NCBI RefSeq assembly: GCF_031877795.1 | Contig: NC_133931.1 | Location: forward strand, 70,717,429 to 70,781,428 | Direction: 5' to 3' | Length of the DNA: 64,000 bases | Origin: Strix aluco | Taxonomy: Eukaryota > Chordata > Aves > Strigiformes > Strigidae | Shown: positions 10,719 through 22,600 of the stretch, piece by piece | How the letters are laid out: every line of letters begins with the position of its first letter | Numbering within the stretch: the stretch's first letter is position 1 | Position numbers and translations under genes: made by a program | Notes under the pieces: model-generated | Told to the model about the DNA's origin: nothing | Databases searched by the model: none | The model's input: the letters and a program-made list of their open reading frames with translations, nothing else

Positions 10719-13700
10719 CCATCAAGTCTAAAGATGGGAAAGGAAAGGTAAAAATTAGTACAGAACAAAAAGATATAGACATAGTTAAATCCAACACATT
10801 ATCAGTGTGCAGCAGAGTTGGGTTCACGTGCATCTGGGGATACCTCACATTCATTGGGTGCATGAAGAACAACTGCAGCCGGTTCCTGGGAACATTGCAC
10901 TTGCCGGGCCAGCGCAGAGCAAGCACGTGTTTCAAACAGACTAGATAGTAACTGAGAGCACCAGACTTACCGTGTGTTGTGTACAGCCACCATGCCCATG
11001 GGTCACAATCGTACTGAGGCTTTCCAGACAGTCACAAGCCTGGTCAGAGCTGCTGTACAACTCCGGTTGTGCAGTTATCTGAAGGGCTGGTGGCATAGAT
11101 TTGTGAGTTGGAAGAAGCTAAAACTGAGCAGACGGTTCTATATGAAGTCTTCCTAAAGAGCCTTTTTTTGCAAGAACCGCCTGTCTTTGGCTGAAAAGAG
11201 CTACCACTGCTTGGTAGAACAGACCAATAGCTGGCAGCACCAGCAAAATTTCTGTCTTAAAAGTGTGCTGCTACAGTTCACTAAAGTGAGATTTCTCTTT
11301 GGGATGCAAGATCTTCTTCTTACATCTGGAAGATCAGCATTTACTGCATCACAAAGGAGCAGCACCCAGTGCTGCAATGCATCTGGAAATACCACATACT
11401 CATGTGGGCTGCTGGTGAGATCCATGTACACAATACATTGAGTTTATTCAAGGAAAGAATACTTCACTGTTGTTTGTCAGAGTTACAGAGAAGTCTGTAG
11501 TTACAGTAAGACTGGTTTATCACTCTTAATAGGGAAAGTCAGTTTGTTTTCTTCTCTGGGCTTCAAAACCCTTTAAGAATTACTTTGCTAAAAGAGAAGA
11601 ACGGCTGAAGTTGGCCCTAGGTTGACTGACAGTGAAATCTGCACTGATGGACAAATGAAGAAATCTGAGGTTGAGGCTGACACATCCATTTACCCTATTC
11701 TGGGTGAGCAAGATGTATAGAAGAAATGGACAGAGCTGCTAGAAATTTGAACTGCACATGTCCTTTCTAAGAAACTCTGCAACTGATGGGGGTAGCCTAC
11801 TTTGCCCTACCATGTTAAGCTTTGAGTCCATGCTACAGGTTGCATGCCTGTGCATCTAGTAAAACAGTGTCCTTAAAGGGAAGCATAATGGGCATTGAAT
11901 GCTCAGAACATCACCCAAAATAAAAATAGCTATACCACCTCTCCCAGATTTATGGCCCCCACAACTGAGCATCTCCTCCTGTGCCTGTCTTTTCCCCTGC
12001 CCCATGCCCCAGTGCTACCTTGTAGAGCATTTAGTAGAGGAAGGGACAGGTGGTAGCAGTGGTCAGAGTGGTCCTGATGTCCTCTCAAGCTCATGTCCCT
12101 CACAGCAGCAGTCAGGCTCTGTTCTCCTGTCCCACAGAACAGAAGAGGTGTTGAAGCTGCTGTTGCCACAGTGTATTTCTGGTTACAGAGATGGCAGCCA
12201 AACACCTTTCATTGCAGCAAACAGTGGTGGGTCTTATGCTCAGCCTCTCTTCACCATGCATTCAAGACAGTGTTAGTCTCTATTCCACAGCAGAAGCCCT
12301 TGGGCTCACTCCTTTACCTTCAAAGTCATCAGGCTCTCTGATGTGTCGTCTTCCACCAGACAGGTACCTGGTGTATTGACTCATCCTGGTCTGAGGAGCC
12401 TGTGATGAAAACATGGTGCAAGCTTGTCGTGCTTTCCTGAAATTAAAAACCCCCTCAAGGGACAGGCAGCCTCCCCCATGACTATGGTCAATGTGAATAG
12501 GTCTGCAGCCTCTTCAGTGACTGCTGCCAGCTAACCAGAACTGCTAGTTACTTGAAATCTGTCAAAGGACAGATATGCACTGCTGCTGCACTTTCTGGCA
12601 TGTCCTCCTTTCAGGAGTTTCCAAATGCAGGTGTAGAATTCAGCTCCTTTATTCATTGCTGCAGAATGACCCTGCTCCAACTTAAATGGCAGTGGGTGAA
12701 AACTGTTGTGATTTATCTATCTGTCTGGGGTACCTATGTGTAAGCACTCTGCCTGTAAATCACATAGGAACAAGGAGATACACAAAGAAATATCAAGTAT
12801 TTTGAAACTTACTGAACTTGGTGCAACAAAAATCAAATTCTATCCATCCTACCAACAGATTTGTGTGTGTAAAAAAAATTCAACCTCCAAAGAAAAAAGC
12901 TGGAAACCAAAAGCTACACACTCCATAGCTTATGATTAAACATGGCGGAATATAAAGACTGGCTAAAAAAATATACCACTAAAACAAATGCCTATTGTAC
13001 AATTTGTCAATGCATCTTCACTGCAAAATACAATTAAGCTGATCCTTTTTGGGTTCTTTTCTATGAGGAGAGAGCACTAAGCAGCAGTCCCAAGTGAAGA
13101 AGAGCAAATGCCTGTGTAACAGAAGTTTGGGGGGGTTCACAGAAGAACACAAGACATTGTGGGTTAATCGACCTGTATCTTTTCCAGAGAGATATAAAAC
13201 TACAGTGTTTGTATATGGGCCATGGCAACAAATCGCTTGCATGCAACCAGTTACTATATGGCAAATGACACGAGACCAAGAACTGGAAGTATGGTGTATG
13301 CATCTGTGTGGATGCATATATATAATTATTATATATTATATTTTTATAAATATGATGCAGTTGCAAAGCTTCTCCTGAACTGGGAGGCTACCAAGCTATG
13401 TTTCTTGCAAGTCAGAGAATAAGCCAATGACTAGGAACTTGACATTCATCACAAGTGAGAGGGCCAAGCTAAGAAGGTGTTCCTTGCACGCTGTGGGTTC
13501 TGGCATGGCTCATTTTTGGAAAAGCAGTACAGAAAATTCTCTTCATCATGTCAGACATCAGAAGGCAGCGAGTTGATGGTACAAAAGAGGCAAACTTATG
13601 GGAATAAAGTTCTCACATGCTTTGTGAAGAATCCCAATGAGCAGTTAAAAAGGAGGAGAAAAAAATGCTTTACACCATAGCAGCAGTTCATCTGAAGAAA

Positions 13701-16700
13701 AAGCTGTCTTCTGAAAAACCTCCTTTTAAGTCACTGTCGTGCACTAACTTCACAAACACTTCATGTGACAACAGCCTCACCGATGCTACAGATACGGAAC
13801 TTGAGATTTTTAGGGCAGTTGAGCCCTGAAATATATTTCAACTTGGCTATCTGTCACACTTTGCTTTTTCTTCTGATGCTGACTGCAACCATTGCCCAAG
13901 TTCCTGGCTGCTGGTAAATCTCCTGCGCAGTTCATTAGTTTAACTTCCTAGCCAAAGAGGTAAAGTCCATCACTTCTGGAGCAATGGCCATTCAAGCAGA
14001 ACACCACATGATCACCTAAAGTGATCTCTATAACTTCTGCCCCAAATCCCAGACAGAAACTTTTGCATTCATTTTTATTTCTATTAAGAAACACATCAAA
14101 TCTTTACTAAAAATGTCTAGTGGGAGAGATATAAGCATCTGAAAGGAAGCATTTGAACGTTTAATTATTTTCTTTTCACTAGCCCTTCCCCAAGCCTCCT
14201 CTTCTCCAATTTAATTTGAATCTGAATGCTTTTAGCTTCTACTTGCAGTCATTGAGTCTTGTTATGATATTGTTTTCTTGCAGGGTTAGATTCATCTACC
14301 ACTAGAAATCTCCTTAAGTGCATGTAATTACGAATCCTACAGAGTACATCAGACTCCAAATTTCTCACCAGCTGATTTTTTTTCCAGACCATGGAATATT
14401 CTTTTGTGTTCTGGCTGAAACCTCACTGAAAAGCTAGTGTCATTTATGAAGGGAGGATGTGATACTCCGGTAGCAATCTCACCCATGCTGCAAGCAAAGG
14501 ACTGCTGGGGCAGACACATGCTCAATCCAAACAGGAGAGCCATGTAATTGAATGCTTATGACATGAGTGGGAGCCTGAACATTGTGTTGGGAGGATCAGC
14601 TAATTCTGGGCTGATGATCTCCTTGCCCTCTTAATAAATTCATCATCTCTGAATACTGTTTCTCTTCTCTCTGGCTCACTGTGGTGTGAGCCAGACAACT
14701 ACAGCACATGAATTAAAAGATACAGATAGGGCTGCACGCAACTACTGCTGCTTCCCAGGTATGGCATGTGCACAGCTCTGTATTGCTAGCAAAGTGCAGG
14801 GGCAATAATCTCCCCTGCTTCCTTAGCAAATCCTCTGCCAGCTGACCTGTGATTACTGGTGGTTGTGGGTGGAGCTGTGTGAAGTCACACAGATGAGCTT
14901 AAATCTTTTGTAAGACATTTTGTTTAACAGGGGCTGTTCAGTGGACCATCGGTAGGACTATTCTCTGCCACTGAGTAGATTTGCTAAGCTCTATCCATCC
15001 TTGTCAAAGCTTTGGGAAAACAATCTGATCCAGCCAGCAATAACACACTCTGAATGAAGCAAGAGTCACTAGCAGGGAGTTCCTGTTAACTAATAATTGG
15101 ATACCTAGTACCATCTTTTTCCAGCTTACAGAACTGACATTAAAAAAAAAAAAATCAATTACCTTTTGTCAAGAGCCAATTAAAAAGTGTTAAAATTTGA
15201 GTGCAAGATTAGTACAGAACAGGGCTATGCAATTTACAACTGAATCATTTGGAAGTGATTATTACTGCTTGACAGGGCTGTAGAAAAGTTAGATACAAGC
15301 AGCCATATTAACTAAGCACTCCATTCTCCAGTGCCTAGAGATCATTCATAGCATGAAGAACAGCTAAGTGATACTCAGCTCATACAAGAGCCTATCTAAA
15401 TTTAACTGCTGTATCATGTTAATGAGAGATAAAATGCCCTGCGTCCACAAACAGATGGTGTTAACCCACATTAATAAACTCACTGGAGAACTTAATATGC
15501 TTAGATTTAGATGGGTTCTTCCACCGGATGATATGGTCGATGACGCATCCTGAAGCAACGTATCTGTATTTGGCAGTTCTTTATCGTCTTACTCAGTTCT
15601 ACTGGCTATGCCGTCTGCTCTCCCTGTGTCCTGTCCTGCCCCTGGGTTATCCTGACTAGCAGATATACAGGTGCAGCCCTTTGTGGTTCTTATTTGTGGA
15701 AGCCAAATGCAATCAGAATAAACCACTTACTGTTGCACAGCCATATTTTATATTTTCACACGATCCCTGGATTTTACTGGCCCCAGGGAAGACCTGTACA
15801 TTTATTTGCATTTGGAGAGCAGTCAGTGCATCCCTGCTCTCCCCACCAATGAACACACGCTCTTAATTTATCTCCCTCTTTCCCCTAGTAGAGTGGGGAG
15901 GGGTATACAGGTAAGAAAGATATGGCTGCCTGTTTCTGCCTTGCCCTGTCTCGTTTGAGGGCTGCAGCTGCCAGGGAGCGGCATGGGCAGGGACACGAGC
16001 TGGGCATAAAGCCACTGGCACCACTGTGAGTCCCATATGGTCTCTTTTTCACTACAGGCTGTGATTTTGCCTCCCTATAATCTGCCTCCCAAGGCAACAG
16101 ATTGAATCTGGACATTCTTGCCCAGGGATCTTTTGGCAGCTCATCCTATTTGCACTTCCAAAAACATAAAATGTTTGTATGTTATGCTTTGCATATTTAA
16201 CCAGTGTTACTAGCTTATAGTAAATAAATATTTAAAACATATTAAATAGTAGACTTGACTACTTCAGAAAAATTAAATGAAGCATTTCATGTGATTGGAA
16301 AGTGGTACTGGATATGATTGGATCATGGTATTAATTTCATGAAGGCTGCTTCTGGTAAATTCATTTATATGAATTTGTTCCACCTTATCAGCAATCTCCA
16401 CGATTATTTTGTTTTATGAATAATGCACAAAGCTTCCTAAAATAAATCTTTTGGATAATGCTTTACTCATCTTCTGAATAATGTTAATATAGTGCTCTTT
16501 AAATAAAGGTTGCCTAAGACAAAACCTCTGTAAATACGTACAGTAACTTAGAAATGAGAAATCACAGGAAGCGGGTGGAAGAGAACATGGGCAAACAAAG
16601 TTCAAATGTGTTGGAATTCAAAAGGTATTTTCATAAGATATTGTAATATTTGCACAAAGATACAAGTGTGGAGTCTGCAGAAAGCTTAAGATGTTCTTAT

Positions 16701-19700
16701 CTACTTCATATAATGTGATACGGAAGATGGAAAATGTTGACTCAGTAGTTAGTATTCCAACTTGCAGAAATTACCATGACAGTTATATGGAGCTTTAGCT
16801 GCTGTATACTGGGCATGGGCTTTAAATATGGGCAGAGAAAAATTGCTTCTTTTGAGCGTAACTGCATCTGTAGAATTTGATAAGCGTGCATATTCTACTT
16901 GCAAACCACAGACATACCTGAAAAGTCACAGGAAAGAATTCAAGGATTTCATTCTCTACCTTCCAAGATTACCTTATGTCAGGGAGAGACTGTTTCATTT
17001 CCTTAGGATTGCTCTGTTCTGGTAGAACTAGAAACATAAAGTGTTTTTAGCTAAGACATTCAGAGAAAGAGGAGGAAGAGGTTTATGAAGATGAAAAAGA
17101 AATAAACACAGATATAGATGGCTACAAGCACAATAAAGCACAGAAAACATTTTCTACTTTAATTTGTACCTTTATCTGTGCTCTATTTTCACCTTCATAC
17201 ACCTTGTGAGTGTGGCCATTTACAAAGATGTGGTTTTTCAAGAAAGAACTGAGAGGAGTTTAGTCTAGATCTGAACCATCTCTAAGAACCAATACATCTA
17301 AAGGTCAGTGAGATATTACCAGAACCACTATGGCCTCTTCCTCCTGGTTTTCAGTCTAAGAACAATAAGGGAGAAATAAAACACACAAGATGAATTGGCA
17401 TACTCTTGATCAAGTGATCAAGTATGAGGCAGATCTCAGATTTGTTCCCCAGTCTTGGATCAGCCTTTGAAAGAGCTGAGCAAGGCTTCAGCTGCCCAAA
17501 ATTTTTTCTCATCAACTGGGGAAAGATGGAATCAGTACTCACTGCTCCTTAAGTTCACTCACTCTCATAATGCTGAGTATCTCCAGCGGTGTGCACGGCC
17601 AGGGTTTGTGCACCAAGGGTGGACTGCTCAGCACCTGGCGAAGACTGTGACACCTAACACATGTGCCTTCTCCTACTCCAGTACTGAGGGGCCATCGTCA
17701 GATGGGAACTGGTGAGGTTCGCAATTGCTGAAGCCAAGGTCATGTGTGACCTGTAACACTGGGATCCTGAGGCAAAAAGTACATACTAACTTATTTCTTA
17801 ATTATTTCTTGAAAACCCTGAATTATGTTTCCTAGTAATTCCTGAATGAGGGAGGTCTCATCATTTTTTCTTTGTCACAAGGGCCTCTTCAGGCTGACAC
17901 ATCCAAGACAATACAGCACTATCAAAACAAGAAACTGTTGTTCTTCCCACAGACCTGCCACTAACTCCAGCCATTCCTTTCCTGATTCAAGGAAGTCAGA
18001 CAAGGAAGTCAGGATCCTGTATTTCCTCACAAATCAGAAGAAAACTGTGAGAACATTTTCACTGCAAAATCTGTACTACTGCTAGTAATTCAACACGAAC
18101 TTATTTTTCTCTTCACAGAACACATTTTTTTCCAAATATTTTTAAAACCTTTCCTGGTTTAAACACTGAATAGATTTGCAACGGGACTCATGAAGGAAAA
18201 AATAAGAAAGAAAAAAAACAAAAACCAAACACCAGAACAACCCCCCTCTCCACAGAACATGTGAAATCAACTGTAGAAAAGTTGTTCTAAGGGTGGAGGT
18301 GTACCTGGATTGTGCTTGAATAGGTATCAGCTGATTCTACCAAATGGCCATCAAGGTCAAGGACCATCTTAAAAATCAAAGCAAGAGCTTTTCCTAGGCA
18401 AGATTTTTTTTTTTTTTTTCAAATAAAGTTCAGTGCTGTGGTGAACATATTTGCTTTTTATGAACATTTATTTGATTTATTTTAGAGTAAACCCCTTCAG
18501 TTTAGCTGTTAAATATTGAATACTCCTTTTCCTACTTAAAGGTTCACAGAAGCATATTTCATAATTAATATTTGTACGCTTTTTATATGTCCTCTTATTT
18601 GTACCGCTCCCTATAAATCATACAAATGAATGACAGAAAGGACCAATTAGAGCTTTTGAGCACTAGGGTAGAATGACACTTATATGTTTGTGCGGTCTCA
18701 TTTTAATGGTTTCAGGTTCCACGGTTTCCCTGAGGAGATTATTTGAGAGCTTACTGCAATTTATTCTCATGATAGTCAGCTTCAACATTTCCTTTTCCAA
18801 TTGTATCACAATACACTTACATCCAACATAATGTAGCACACATTTTCTCCTCTTGTGAAACAAGGTAAGTCCCATAAATCCTGCAATAAATTCATCACCT
18901 CTTCTGTCCTTATAAGTCCTTTTTAGATGAGGTATGTAGGACATGCCAACCTCAACAGCAACATCATAGTTACAGCCCTTTGTGATTGGCACAAAAAAGT
19001 AGCAATCAAAGTCCAATCCTATAGATGTACTTTATTCAATCTCCAAGTTAATTCACAAAAAGAAAAACAATACTTGTTGTTAAATAATTACATTATGCTA
19101 TATATAAGTATAAAATACTGCCCTTTTTTCATGCACACTTGCAGAGTCTTACCCCCATCTTCTCAGGGTCATTAATAACATTCCAGGAGCAAGTTTCATC
19201 ATGTGTCTCTGAAAGGATTCAAACAAACTCTCCAGTTCACTGCACAGAAAGCCGTAGCACCCTCTTAAGCGTGGTTTGCTCTGCCCTGCCACGTAGGCTG
19301 GTCCTCTCACCCCTCTGTTTATCACACACCAAACTGGTTTGCTTGCAGACTCCTGCCTGCCTTTCCCAGTCAAGCCCTGCCATGGGATTGCCCCTCTCCA
19401 GGGCTCATGCTCAGCCCCTTCACTGGGCGAATTTTCTTTCACCAGAAACAGGGCTTAGATCCAGCTTTTCACAATTACAGATTAAAGTGTCTATACAGAA
19501 ATGGGGAAACACATTCCTGCAAATTTAAGAAAGCTAGTCTGTACATTTTAAGTTATCCATCTTAAGTTATACTGATCACAGCAGAATTTTAAAGAAAACA
19601 AATGAGAACCAAAATCCAGGGAAGCACCTCTTAACCTCCTAATAGTTCATGTATGTTCATATAGACTCTAAAACAACCAATAAGATGCCCATCAAATTAC

Positions 19701-20084
19701 AACTTGTGGAATATTATTCTTACCCAGTAAATGAGTTCTATAAAATTACGAAGTCTCCTGGAAACTGTTTCAGGTGGTACAGATGTGGTAATTAGAAAAT
19801 AATAGACTAGACCCATGAAAGCGGTAATAAAAAGTTAGAATACTGCTTGGTCACTCAGTAATACAGAACAGGTGCTCTAATAGCGAAGGTTTAAGAGCTA
19901 AAGGAACAGGCAGGTGACTAATACTCCACTAGATTTTACAACTGTGGAAGATGCTACAAATACCAAAAACTCTGATGCAACTAATAATATTAGATCATTT
20001 TTGGAAGCTGGCTTTAGAAAACTAATAAAATACAACTAGCAGAACTGAAGAAGCCTGCTTTCATCTCACAGCTGAACCTGTTCC
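10719..20084. other. Intergenic sequence, no gene seen
   Basis: Over 9 kb without a recognised gene. There are AT microsatellite-like bases at 13316-13356, poly-A at 15142-15154 and poly-T at 18406-18419. GC-richer patches at 11960-12370 and 19200-19440 give open frames of 90-129 codons on both strands, but none shows a known domain. In human, the neighbours on the 5' side of LPCAT1 are MRPL36 and NDUFS6; no exon of either was recognised here. Confidence 0.5.
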
Positions 20085-20335
20085 AATACCCTCATCGCAC
20101 CTTGTGTCCTACGTCTACTGGAGGGAGAACGAGTGCACGCTCTGGAGCCCTTCGATGGGCTGCCGGCTGGGTAGCCGGTGGCCACCACCTCCTGCCCCGC
20201 TGGCCTGACAAGCCAGGCAGATCCTGGTGGGGAGCTGCAGTGAACTCCTCCCTGGCCACATGGTGTGCGGGCCCTGTTCGAGGGAGTCTCTGCTTCATTC
20301 TTCAATAAATCTGTCATTTATTATTGAAATCAGCC
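20085..20335 (+). other. GC-rich island with AATAAA, unidentified
   Basis: About 200 bp of GC-rich sequence (from about 20095) in AT-rich surroundings ends with CAATAAATCTGTCATTTATT, holding AATAAA at 20304-20309. Open frames on both strands (60-80 codons) are what GC-rich DNA gives by chance. It could be an LTR fragment, since the AATAAATCTGTC string resembles that of the 7.7-kb candidate, or the 3' end of a retroposed transcript. No protein is recognised. Confidence 0.35.
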
Positions 20336-20429
20336 CCATATGGCTGAACTAATTACTGGCTTGAAGTCACTGGAGAGGGAGGAAAGGAGAGGGCAGCCAA
20401 ATCATTTGGAATGCAGCTAAAATACTTTA

Positions 20430-21730
20430 GAAAGTTTAAGGTTAAAAGGGATCATTGGATCACATACTCTGACCATGAGCCAGTAAGTCTTATCGCTAGT
20501 CCCAAACTGAACCAAGGAGCTTGTTTATGATTAAAACTGTTACATTTGCATTAGGTTATCTCAGCTCCTGACCACTGATTCTTCTACATTTTTTCTACCA
20601 TTTTAAAAAGCTTTAGCATGCAGTACTTCTTCCTTGTGAAGGTATTTGAATGCTGCAGTAAAGCCAACTCTTGCAGATCTTTTCAACAAATTAAATTGAT
20701 GTAGCTTTTAAAATGTATTGTTGTAAGATATTTCCTCCAGTACTGTAATATTTTGGCAGGTCTTTTCTGCACCACTTGATCTTTAATGTCAGAGCTACAC
20801 ACCTTGTTCCTCAGTTTCATTAATAGACACGGTAATTGGTTTCCTGTACACTAATCCTGGCAGTACATCCAACAGTCATACTGGACACATTGTACTGGGA
20901 CCTTATCTGTAATAGTTCGCTTGAAATTGTTTTTAGATGATCTTTTCCAAGACACAAGCTCTCGTTGCAGGGGCATGGCTTGTATTCCTGGAAAATATAC
21001 ACTCATTTGGCTGTAAAAGCCTGTTTGAAAGTGTTAATTTTACTAAGCAGCCCAGATGACATTGCAGTTGCTCTCACAGTAGTTTACCAAGTTACCGTTT
21101 AGCACATCCCCAGATTTTATTAACAGTGAGTTTATTTTGGACCTTTGTTAAAAATCTTGAAAGACACCGAGGCTGCGGAACCTTGCAAACCCCAGTATCA
21201 TGAATAGTAACCTCTGACAAATCTTCTGATCTTTCAAAAGTCAAAAACTGTTTATCTGTTTAACACATTAACTATTTAATAGCATTAGCCATTAGAAGTA
21301 TATATGGTATTAACCATGGGACTCAGCAAACACCGTTCTGCAGTTCTAAGACTAACGATTAGAAAGTGTAGTCATGATGTTTTTGCAGTTACTTTCATCA
21401 ATTTACCTTTAAACCTCACTGAATAAGGCTATCAGAACTGTTTTATAAGACCTGTGAGATGATTGATACTAAGGATATCTTACGCATTTATCAAACGGTT
21501 TATGTATCTTTTCTACTGCTTTGCCTGTGGTTGATGTTAAACTGTAAAGAACTGGACAGGTCATTCTGCTTGGTGTTTTGAAAATGGGCAGAAGACGAGT
21601 GCCTTTCTATTTCTCAAGAACTTCTTTTACAATGATTTATTAAACACCAAACTTGGATACTTCCTTAGCCAACACTGTCAAGATCTCAGGGGGCGAATTA
21701 GCTAGACTTCATTAAGAAACGTCTAGGTTT
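20430..21730 (-). mobile_element. Long ancient CR1-type LINE fragment, about 1.3 kb
   Basis: Read on the minus strand, the segment follows in order the 3' half of the ancestral amniote CR1 consensus as I recall it. Landmarks on the + strand are the AGGGATCATTGGATCACAT 3'-end region (about 20450), TTTTCTGCACC (about 20763), ATTTGGCTGTAAAA (about 21004), the AACAGTGAGTTTATTTTGGA block (about 21122), and the region from about 21540 corresponding to the reverse-transcriptase end. Frames are broken, so it is a dead copy. The ends are approximate. It stops about 200 bases before the CpG island. Confidence 0.8.
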
Positions 21731-22213
21731 GCTCGCAACAGAAGATTCCCCACAGACCTGACAAAGACCTCGCCACGAGATGCGAGTACAACATCTTGCT
21801 TCTTCAGGTACGGCAGAGATGTTCATTCAACACTATCGACCGCCCGCGCCGGTCACTGCTACACCATCTAAGAGCCATCGCCACCTCAGACAGATTCTCC
21901 TTACCCCTTTTCATTTCTCCATTTGTTTTCAAATCCCCTCAGCCGCCCCACGCCCAGCAGTACCCCCCACTCTGGGGCCCGAGGGAGGCGCCAGCCCCGG
22001 ACCCGGGGCGCACCTGTGCGGTGCCGGTGCCGGGTCCCCTCAGCCGCTCCCCGCGACACCCTCCCGGGCCCTGCTCGTCCCACGGTGCTCGCGCGTCCCC
22101 CCCTGCGCGCGGCCGGGCAGGGGGCGTCGCGCGGGGCCGCTCTCCCAGCATGCCCCGAGGGGAACGGTCGGATGGCGGGGGGGGTGGGTGGACGCGCCCG
22201 TGCGGCGGCACGC

Positions 22214-22274
22214 GGGGAAGGGCGGGAGGGAGGGAGGGCGCGCGCGCGCGCGCCCCCCCCCCCCCCCCCCCCCC
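22214..22274. repeat. G-run, CG-dinucleotide run and C22 tract in promoter
   Basis: Six runs of three or more G separated by one or two bases (22214-22238) are followed by alternating CG (22239-22252) and then 22 consecutive C (22253-22274). The first block fits a G-quadruplex motif on the + strand, the CG run is Z-DNA prone, and the C tract is a G22 run on the - strand. The C-tract length may be inaccurate because homopolymers are error-prone. Confidence 0.85.
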
Positions 22275-22326
22275 GCCCCGACGCGGAAACCGGCGCCCAG
22301 CAGAGCCGCTGTAGCCGGCGCGCAGG

Positions 22327-22336
22327 GCGCATGCGC
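22327..22336 (+). promoter_or_regulatory. NRF1-type palindrome in LPCAT1 promoter
   Basis: GCGCATGCGC is a perfect palindrome and the core of the NRF1 consensus (YGCGCAYGCGCR). It lies about 150 bases upstream of the LPCAT1 start codon. NRF1 sites cluster near start sites of CpG-island promoters, so occupancy here is plausible but inferred. Confidence 0.6.
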
Positions 22337-22483
22337 GGGCCCACAGGAGGGCGGGGGCCGGCGTCTAGTGGCGAGCGAGCTGGCTGCCGGTATCCGCCCG
22401 CCGCCGCTACTCGGGGACTAGCGGTCGCTGCGCAGCGTCCGCGCCCCTCTCCCGTGCTGGGCCGCGCGTAGTCCTGCCCCGCC

Positions 22484-22600
22484 ATGAAGTTGAGCAGCCG
22501 CGGTCGGGGATGCTGCGTGGCCGGCAGCCGGGAGCGCGGGCCGCCGCCGCGGAGCCCCTTCGTGCACCAGCTGCGCCTCAGCCCCCTGGAGAAAGCCAAG
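22484..22600 (+). CDS. LPCAT1: LPCAT1 exon 1 (coding part)
   Basis: There are 39 codons from the start ATG to AAG, followed by the donor GTAGGG. The start is fixed by an in-frame TAG 15 bases upstream (22469-22471) and by a Kozak context with G at -3. The segment encodes a basic, Arg/Gly/Pro-rich N-terminus and then the conserved [16 protein letters not shown] stretch, which matches the human NPFVHELRLSALQKAQ region. The human N-terminus is about six residues longer and otherwise diverged. The exon lies inside the CpG island and ends in phase 0. Confidence 0.92.

Noticed and set aside
19139..19528. 129-codon (+) and 97-codon (-) frames in a GC-richer intergenic patch
   Set aside because: They are mutually overlapping, have no domain, and no promoter or homologue is recognised. 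The composition explains them.
22149..22151. ATG codons upstream of the chosen LPCAT1 start (22149 and 22331) as alternative starts
   Set aside because: An in-frame TAG at 22469-22471 separates them from the conserved coding sequence; they could at most be uORF starts if the TSS lies that far upstream.
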